Origin: Charina bottae
Lineage: Eukaryota > Chordata > Lepidosauria > Squamata > Charinaidae
Direction of reading: 5' to 3'
Length of the DNA stretch: 64,000 bases
Assembly: GCA_023362775.1 (NCBI GenBank)
Contig: JALMGJ010000014.1
Span: 2,502,001 to 2,566,000, forward strand
The position numbers and the translations under genes were made by a program. Under the pieces are notes generated by a model. The model did not search any database and was not told the origin of the DNA. It saw only the letters and a list, made by a program, of their open reading frames with translations. Below are positions 56,507 to 64,000 of the stretch, piece by piece (the stretch's first letter is position 1; each line of letters starts with the position of its first letter).

Positions 56507-57154
56507 CTATCCCCGCGTGACGGAGTGAGCTCCCGCATTCGCCCCAGCTCTTGCCAACCTAGCAATTCGAAAGCATGCAAATGCAAGTAGATGAATAGGT
56601 ACCACTTCAGTGAGAAGGTAACAGCGTCCCGTGCGCGTCATGCGGCCACATGACCGTGGAATCGTCTTTGGACAATGCTGGCTCTTCGGCTAACAAACGG
56701 AGATGAGCATCGGCCCCTAGAGTCGGACACGACTGCACAAATGTGCGGGGGGAACCTTTACCTTTTTACATTGGGAAGGCACCAGATTGCGTAAGGCAGC
56801 ACAACCTCTTATCTGCATTAATTTCATATGCACTCCCCCCAAAAAATATGAAAGTATAATTTCTCTCATTTTCAGTTATTCCCAATATATGCATTTTATA
56901 CACTTCATCATATAGTCTAAATATTTTTCATAGAATTTTTCCTAATTATGTACATTTCCTTCCTGCAACTTGTATACATATTTGTATGCAATGTTTGAGC
57001 CAATCATTGAGCATTGCAAAATTTAGAGAAGTGGGCAACATGAGGAATATCTGTGTTCGGATCTGCCTATTATCCTACAAATTGTAAATTGGATTTGTTT
57101 TCCTGAAAGGAATAAGAGGAAACGAAAGTTGGGCTCATCTTTCATCTATTAAAA

Positions 57155-57552
57155 CAGAGCTTTCCAAACTTTTCATGTTGGTGACACACTTTTTAGACAT
57201 GCATCATTTCGCGACACACTCTTACAGCAGAGCACAAGGCAGGCACTAGGACCTGTGTGGAATCACAGCAGGTTTGGAGGCAGCAAGGCACAAGGCAGGC
57301 ACTAGGACCTGTGCAGAATCACAGCAGGTTTGGAGGCAACAAGGCACAAGGCAGGCACTAGGACCTGTGCAGAATCACAGCAGGTTTGGAGGCAGCAAGG
57401 CACAAGGCAGGCAATAGGACCTGTGCAGAATCACAGCAGGTTTGGAGGCACAAGGCAGGCAATAGGACCTGCACGGAATCCTGGCAGGGCTCGGAGGCAG
57501 ACACTGCAGCCGACACACTAACGTGTCGCAACACACAGTTTGGAAAGCTCTG
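57155..57552 (+). mobile_element. hAT-like MITE with internal 56-bp tandem array
   Basis: It opens CAGAGCTTTCCAAAC and closes TTTGGAAAGCTCTG, between perfect 8-bp duplications TATTAAAA (57147-57154 and 57553-57560). The 8-bp duplication and CAG..CTG ends indicate the hAT superfamily. The interior holds about five copies of a 56-bp unit (unit starts about 57241, 57297, 57353 and onward), against two in the copy at 5937. No transposase. Confidence 0.85.
57236..57475. repeat. 56-bp tandem repeat inside the hAT MITE
   Basis: Units containing 'aggcactaggacctgtg' recur exactly 56 bp apart at 57241, 57297 and 57353, with further diverged or shortened units up to about 57475. The period is not a multiple of three and the apparent ORFs across it have no meaning. 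Confidence 0.85.
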
Positions 57553-58984
57553 TATTAAAAGGATACTGTAGCTCAGGCAAAAGGTTGGGTGAAAAGGCTG
57601 AACTGGAATCTCAATATAAAAGACAACATCTCATGGACTCCCCCCCCCCCCCGCCCGAAACCTCATTTATCAAACCAAGCTTAGACTGAAATCATGTTAT
57701 CTGCCTTTGGAGCAGCAGGTGATGAAATTCTGAATGAACCTCAAGGCAATATTTTTTATATTTTTATAGTTTACATATCTGTCTAGACAGCAATTGGAGC
57801 CAGCAGTGAAGAACAGATGCTATTTGTTTTGTTTTTATTTTTTAAATGAGATAATAAAAGACCCTTCAGTTGCTGTTGTTCACACCGTAGCTCCAGCTCC
57901 TTTATTGCTGGTGGAGCAGTGTTCATCACAGACATTGATTTTTGCTTGTGTGTTTGGAATCAACAAGCCTCAAGAACTTTGTCATATGGTATCCGTTTTG
58001 AGATTTTCTTCCTTCTTTTTCTGCGTTGAACTTCTTTGTCAAGAAATTTGGAAAACAGAAATCTTTCCCAAGGCTGCCTGGTTCAGATATAATGCTAAAT
58101 CTCTATTTTTTAAACTATGGTTTGTTGAAAAAGTCAAAACTGGCTGGGTTCACTCATACTAAATCATAAACTGTGATTTGAAAACCACAGCATCTGAGGA
58201 CACACTTTGTGCTATGACAGCTCAAGGGGTTTGGCTACTGAAACCCTGATTTATTTAATCCAGGATGGTTGATGCTGATTAGCAATGGTTCTCCAGCTGT
58301 GGACTTGCCAGATTTTTGCCAGGCAAGGAAGACGACTAGGACTGGGTTTGGTATATTTATTGTGTGGGGCCATTATTAGACCTGTGGGTACATGTTAGGG
58401 TAATTCAGCTCCAAATGAGTAGAACTCTGAAATTCAAGAGGGTAGCTCACCTTAGAAGCAGTTGGGCGCCTATCTTTGTAGACCCAGTCAAAGCAACTTT
58501 CTCCGTAGATGCAAGGCACAGGGGCTTCTTTATAATGTGCCAGGCTGCCTTTAAAAGAAGGGGGGAGGGGTGTCCATTGAATATCTTGACCATTGGGGTC
58601 AAGATCTTTTCAAATAAGCAATATATATTCAAGGCTGTAATTAAATACATGCAGGAAATAAAATTGCCAGCATTATACCTGTCTCGCAGAAGATTATTTC
58701 TTTGCAAACAGCCAGAGGCACATGGATCAGTCAGATAACAGCAGAGTCCTGGCCTTGGGAAATGAATTGCCGGGGGCATCAATATGCAAAATAAGGGTGA
58801 ACAAGTTAAACAGGTACTACAAATGGGCATCTCCACACTGCAATTCCATTTCCAGGGCATGCAATTGGAATGTTTGTGTGGGGCTAAAATCTCTCAGCCT
58901 GCTGTTAACCCTTCAAGAAAGAGTGCTTTCCTGGTGCCAATATGCTTTGCAAAGCCCCTCCCCCATTCATTCATTCATACATTG

Positions 58985-59135
58985 CATTTATAATCCTACC
59001 TTTCTTCTGAGAGCTCAAGTCATTGCATATGGGGGGGGGGGTCTGCTACTTTTATCCCTAGGAGGTAGAGTGGGCTGACAGAGAAAGAGAGGCTGGCTAA
59101 AAATCACCTAGGAATTCCAAAATCAAGCAGGGATT
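58985..59135 (-). mobile_element. Degraded MIR-like SINE fragment
   Basis: 'taggaggtagagtgggctgacagag..' and 'ctggctaaaaatcacctagg' follow the order of the SINE core in reverse. A poly-G tract (59031-59041) interrupts it. Confidence 0.45.
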
Positions 59136-59165
59136 CCTCTCTCTCATACCTTCCCCATAAAAAAA

Positions 59166-59488
59166 AGGTAAAGGTTCCCCCCACACATTTGTGCAGTCGT
59201 GTCCGACTCTAGGGGCCGGTGCTCATCTCCATTTGTTAGCCGAAGAGCCAGCGTTGTCCGAAGACGCTTCCACGGTCATGTGGCCAGCATGACACGCGCA
59301 GAACGCTGTTACCTACCCACCGAAGTGGTACCTATTCATCTACTCGCATTTGCATGCTTTCGAATTGCTAGGTTGGCAAGAGCTGGGGTGAGTGCTGGAG
59401 CTCACTCCGTCACGCGGGGCTAGGGATTCGAACCTCCGAACTTGCGATCTTCCGATCGACAAGCCTGGCGTCTTACCCGCTGAGCCAT
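59166..59488 (-). mobile_element. Sauria-type tRNA SINE, copy 5
   Basis: Reverse orientation, from AAAGGTAAAGGTTCCCCCC at the low end to the head CTTACCCGCTGAGCCATAC at the high end. The B box is present as GGATTCGAACC. Full length with many intact CpGs. Confidence 0.88.
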
Positions 59489-60878
59489 ACATGGCTTTAA
59501 ATATAAAAATGGCTAGGATGGCTTAGTCTATGCAATCAAGTTGCATAAACCTGGTTTATTTCTGGCTCCTTCCTTGTAACTAGCCTGTTCTTCCTCTCTT
59601 CTCATCCTCTTTTTCCCAGGAGATCCTGGCTTGACTGAGATAAGTCCTCTCTTTTATGAGTATTGCTCACTAATTCCTTATTTCTTGGTTGGATTTCTAT
59701 CTTGCCTTTTCTCTGGAGGGGATGTGCAGACCTGAAATCTTTCCCATCAGAATCTTCCAATACAAGGCTTGGGCTTGAGGGTGTAGTGATCCTAAAATCC
59801 CTACTCTGAGCCAGTTTTTACTAACCCAGTTTCATTGGTTTATCTAGTTCAGCACTGTGAATTTCTGTGTGCAGAGCAGATGTTCTACCACAGCTCCTTC
59901 CTAGTAATGCTATCCAAATTATGCAAATCATTCTTCATTGAAAGAAGCAGAGTTAAGGGGTTAATGCTTGTGCATTATGCCTTATCATAATAAGTTTTCC
60001 TTGGGGTTCCATCAACTTAATGATTGTGGCCTGTAAACTGTGCTTTATGGCATAGTATTGTGTATGAATCTAGCCATTCAACAAATTGCATTTAAAACAA
60101 ACAATAGGGTAATAGGTAAATCCCATCAGTGTGAACAAAATGATGAGAAGGGAGTGACCTGAATGCATGGCAGAAAATGCAAAGGGCCTTTCCCAGATAT
60201 TCCTGGCTGCCAACCAAAAATGCCTAAATATCGGAGGATCTCAAGGATGGGTATGATGATAGTCCAGGAATGGTGTTACACCATTGGCCATCTGGATCCT
60301 CCAAGCAAGATTCCACTTAGGAAATGCGCCATGCTAAATAAATTTACTAACTGATCTAAATATTTTTTAGGCTGCAACAAGTTGGGAAAATTACAGATTT
60401 GACTGAATCCGTACTGGGAAATTTGCTTAACCTTACAAAGTGAGCAGCATTAAAACACAAGTCCTGGATGTGTGATCTTGAAGGGGATTGTTTAACTTCC
60501 ATCTGATGTAATGTTTTGAACTTGCCAAAGGTCTGATTTTCCCTAACGAATTGTAAACATCCAGTTCAGAATTTGGATCTGCATGCTGAGTAGGAAACAT
60601 TTAGTTTGAAAGAAGAAAAATTTAGACTTGCCAACTTTTCTGAACTGTTATGATTTTGGCAGATATCAGACTAGGAAACTTTTCAGAAATTGCTGAACAG
60701 TATCAAGTATTGATATAATTGGTAGCTGGTCTCCTAACTGTTTATTTATTAACTGGATTTCCCTCCTAACATTTGGCTCATCGGTACCTTCTGGGAATTT
60801 ATAAGCTTATAATGATGCTTTTTAAAGTAGATTATCAAATAGTTTTGCAAGATACAGAGAAAGAAAAATACCCTGAAA

Positions 60879-60998
60879 CTCACTCACTCACTCACTCACT
60901 CACTCACTCACTCACTCACCCATCTATCCATCCATCCATCCATCCATCCATCCATCCATCCATCCATCCATCCATCCTCTATCTATCTTCCATCCATC

Positions 60999-61045
<47 letters not shown>

Positions 61046-61060
61046 ATCTATCTATCTATC
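60879..61060. repeat. (CACT)n-(CATC)n-(CTAT)n compound microsatellite
   Basis: (CACT)n 60879-60919, (CATC)n 60926-60976, (CTAT)n 60998-61060 with CATC interruptions. The GATA part repeats the theme of 47431. Confidence 0.95.
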
Positions 61061-62893
61061 GTATTTGTCCACCACCCATCTCGTATGGCCCTTTATAAAC
61101 AAGTCTTCTGATTCTGGTAAAGCTGTATCTAAAAAAGCAGAGCAAGACACCTTTTTGTATCAGTCTGACAGTCGGGCCCAATGTTCTTGCAGGGATTCTG
61201 TTTCCTCATTATATATTTTATCAGGAACACCCAACATTATGGCCAAACATTTTGCGCTCACTGGTTGCCTTGAGAGAGTAGATCAACTTAGTAGAAACAC
61301 TTTTGAAAAACTAAAGCCTTGCACTAGCAGAGTTGGGTTCCTCCCCCACCCCAATTTTCTAGTAGAGCCAGAGCTGAAATCCAGAAGTTAGAACCATGGT
61401 AGACAGAAGATGAAGGGGGAACAAAGAGGTTCTGAAGTCTTGACAGTCTGTGGCTTATGCCATTGATTTGGCACTTTTAAGCAGCAGGAGAAAAGGAAAG
61501 GATTGTAAATTGGTGATTAATTTGTCTAATAACACCTGAGGCTATAGATAGTCCAGCTCACTAGGGGCCATCTATTGTAGAAACGGTGAGTGAGGGGAAG
61601 GCAACTGAAACTTGGAACAGTTCTGTTCAGAGAATAGGAAGCTTACCATCCTTATACGATGTGGCTGCAGAAATTGTGATGTGCAGCTTTCATGGTTTCC
61701 AAATCCAACAGAAACACAAATGAGCTATTCCTGCAGCGAGCTAGGATTAAACTTGATGACTCCAATGGGTCCTTCCAACACAACGGTTGCATTGGCACAA
61801 CACAAAAGACTAGGCTAAAATAGGGTTGAATGTTTTTTGGTTCAGTGTGTTGTAGTAACCCAGTCATTATTTTAGTGTGATGTGTATTTCTGGCCATCCT
61901 ATTAAGCCATAATGAAGTTTATTTGGGTGGGGGGCCATCCCAGGTTCCATTAGATAACTCAGAAAGGGCTACAAGGATGATGGAGGGGGGGAGTTAAAGT
62001 CCTGCAATGACAGACTGAGAGAGTTTGGTATGGTTAGCCTTGAAAAGAGAAAGCCAAGGTTGATATAATAAGCCCTCTTCAGATAGCTAAAGAGAAGGTC
62101 AGGACCTGCTCTAAATCATCTTAGAGCGCAAAACATGAAATAATGGTCTTAGTTGCAAGAAGGCAGATCTTAATTGGGTCTTCTGAACATTTCATAATGG
62201 TAAGAATAACTTAACAGTAGAGCCAATTACCAAAAGAGAGTGTGAATTCTCCTCCTCTGGATGTGTCCGAGCAAGAAAGCGGAACAGCTACCTGGAAGGA
62301 GGATTTAATTTGGGTTCCAGCCCTGAGCAGGGAGGTGGACTGAGTGGGCTAGACATCCCCTGCCTACTCCTGGATTCCATATTTCTCCATTGCGGGATGC
62401 ACCCTCAAAGACAGGCACCACAAACGGTGCAATCAGATTTCAGTGAAGGCATTTCACAAATTCAGCTGAGTAACATGTCTGCATATATGAATTAGCTTTC
62501 AGGCATGTGATTAATTCACTTCGTCCTTTCTTTATGAAAAACAACACAGGGAAAGGCCCATTCAGTTAACCTTTTAAAGAGATGTCTATATACGTATATT
62601 TTTTCCTTCCACAGCATGTTAAATGCAGCACATACGTCTTTGTTGCACTGTGTGCAGCTGTGTTCTGTTCTCTCTGTGTTCCTATAAGTCACCGGTTTCA
62701 GATTTGGTCTCCTTCCAAAGAATCATTGACGGAGACCTTGTTTGAATCTGTTCTAATTGATTCAATTTAGTACAGGATATCAATGAATCTGAAATGTACC
62801 ACAAATAATATACAATTTTATGTCCAGAACCTTCTTCTGAGATCTAATTCCCTCCTTGACATCTAAGTTAGATGCCCAATCAATTTTCAGTAC

Positions 62894-62960
62894 CCCTTCC
62901 TTCCTTCCTTCCTTCCTTCCTTCCTTCCTTCCTTCCTTCCTTCCTTCCTTCCTTCCTTCT
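62894..62960. repeat. (CTTC)n microsatellite
   Basis: About 16 perfect units. Confidence 0.96.
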
Positions 62961-64000
62961 CTCCACTGCATTTGTCAGAAATGGTTCAGATGCAATCTGT
63001 CTACCAAAAGTCCAGCTTTATTTATTTGATGTATTAAAGCAATGTCAAGCCTCTTGTAATTAATTGTTTTCCTAGTAATTATTGGTTATTCCCCAAAGAG
63101 CCATTAATTAGAGTTTTCAAGGATGGTCTTTTATCCATTCTGCTCAATATAAGGCTTGATGTCAATGAGGAAAATGCTGAAGGTCTATATCAACTCTTTC
63201 TTGAACATCTTACCTTTCAGTCAACTATTATTTCAAAAGTGGAAGAAACAGTTGTTTCCTAGGCTCCATGGCAGATATTATAGCAAACTGGCAATTTATT
63301 TATGACAATTATTTACTTCTGAAAATGCTTTATAGCAATACATGATGTTGAAGGATATGCCATCACTGTAGGGCAGGGATGAAAATAGAGGGGTTTTGCT
63401 CATGGACGGAAGCCCAATTTCAACAGATATGAGAGTCATAAAGTTTAATGTTCAACTATGCCACCGAGGAAGCTATTGAGTAATCTGGAAAGATCTCTAG
63501 ATCATTTGCTATCCTTATTCTCCTAGTTGCAGTGGAACAATTCAAGAAAAGGAGGAGAAATTGAATAGACTTGAGATGCGTACCGGATATTATCCAGATA
63601 AGAGGTTAGGTAATGGGAGTATTAAATAATTGGGACTCCTTCATAATTTAATAAAGAGCTTTGAACTCCAAGCCTTGGTAAGCAGCTTGTTGTCCACTTA
63701 ATTACGGTGTTCCTAATTAGTTACATATTCATAACTAAACAACCTGGAGATGCTACTTTTGGATCATATTGATATAGATCATGCTCCAGAATACTTCAGA
63801 GGGCTTTTTTTTCATCCTATCCAAATAAATATTCCATCCTCCAGTTGTTGTTTAATTGCAAAGGAACTGGAGCCCATGGGACATTGAAATAGGTGTCTGC
63901 ATCTTGAGACCCCAGGGCAGCATGTAGTTGCCCCAAGTGATTTCAGGAAATTGCAATTGAATTGTGACTTTTAACGTGGCAGAAGGGGAAAACTATACAC

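Larger units (their letters stand above)
56427..56775 (+). mobile_element. Sauria-type tRNA SINE, complete, copy 4
   Basis: Element from about 56434 to 56766, flanked by TACATTGGG at 56427-56435 and 56767-56775. Both Pol III promoter boxes are intact (listed separately). Tail with Bov-B-like AGTCGGACACGACT and T-rich end. The best candidate for a transcribable SINE in the window. Confidence 0.9.
3209..64000 (+). other. GRIK4: Intron after the GRIK4 signal-peptide exon (partial, at least 60.8 kb)
   Basis: No further exon with kainate-receptor similarity was seen in the translations I could check. I looked in particular for the start of the ligand-binding amino-terminal domain. Mammalian GRIK4 spans hundreds of kilobases with very long early introns, so an intron of this size is expected. 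The stretch is filled with transposon fragments and microsatellites of both orientations, listed separately. Short exons on either strand cannot be excluded by eye. Confidence 0.7.
59489..64000. other. Mostly unique, AT-rich intronic sequence
   Basis: Apart from the microsatellites at 60879 and 62894 I see no recognisable element. No next GRIK4 exon was found before the window ends. Confidence 0.42.

Noticed and set aside
57236..57475. CRISPR-like array
   Set aside because: The 56-bp units are contiguous, with no unique spacers, and lie inside a hAT MITE of a vertebrate genome.
3217..64000. A second GRIK4 exon (start of the amino-terminal domain)
   Set aside because: I looked for the conserved residues after SLRI (AILDD and onward) and saw none. 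A short diverged exon cannot be fully excluded by eye.

Overview
The window is intronic, repeat-rich DNA from a vertebrate, most likely a squamate reptile (lizard or snake). The evidence is the repeat set: Bov-B/RTE LINE 3' ends, Sauria-type tRNA SINEs with a Bov-B-like tail, a second MIR-like squamate SINE family, CR1/L2-clade LINE 3' ends, Penelope-type fragments, several MITE families and very many microsatellites. Nothing points to a bacterium, plasmid or virus. The species cannot be fixed from the sequence.

One host coding exon is supported. An 82-base segment on the + strand (3127-3208) encodes 27 residues plus one base. It matches the signal peptide and first mature residues of kainate receptor subunit GRIK4 (GluK4/KA1), as I remember the mammalian protein. 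It has a polypyrimidine tract and acceptor AG ending at 3071 and a strong GTAAGT donor at 3209, in phase 1. The 5' UTR part of the exon (3072-3126) carries two upstream ATGs. On this reading 1-3071 is the end of an intron in the 5' UTR, and 3209-64000 is part of the large intron after the signal-peptide exon. I found no later GRIK4 exon.

Layout: 0-5 kb holds two TA-flanked MITEs, a 480-bp palindromic Penelope-type element and the GRIK4 exon. 5-7.3 kb has a hAT-like MITE and a 320-bp polypyrimidine block. 10-16 kb has Sauria SINEs, a third TA-flanked MITE, a 5S-like fragment and LTR pieces. 17-24 kb has a TG/TA tract, a second Penelope palindrome, two complete solo LTRs, a GC-rich hAT MITE and a SINE. 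24-34 kb is mostly unique sequence, with a nested LTR/MITE/Bov-B cluster at 32.7-33.0 kb. 34.8-36.5 kb holds a SINE split by a CR1/L2 LINE, with an internal 102-bp module amplified five-fold. 43-51 kb has two more CR1/L2 LINEs, a Bov-B end, a small Penelope insertion and large microsatellites. 51-64 kb has a fourth TA-flanked MITE, a solo LTR, an RTE end, two SINEs, a tandem-bearing hAT MITE and GATA/CTTC repeats.

The most interesting signals are: three Penelope-type fragments with a hammerhead-ribozyme-like core that share the same extra nucleotide and near-absent stem III; the 102-bp SINE-module array, whose junctions suggest GGTTT microhomology and which stays open on both strands; nested insertions with intact target-site duplications; and the GRIK4 leader with overlapping upstream ORFs. 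I did not find an undescribed protein-coding system. The long ORFs in the window are low-complexity, transposon remnants or unsupported.
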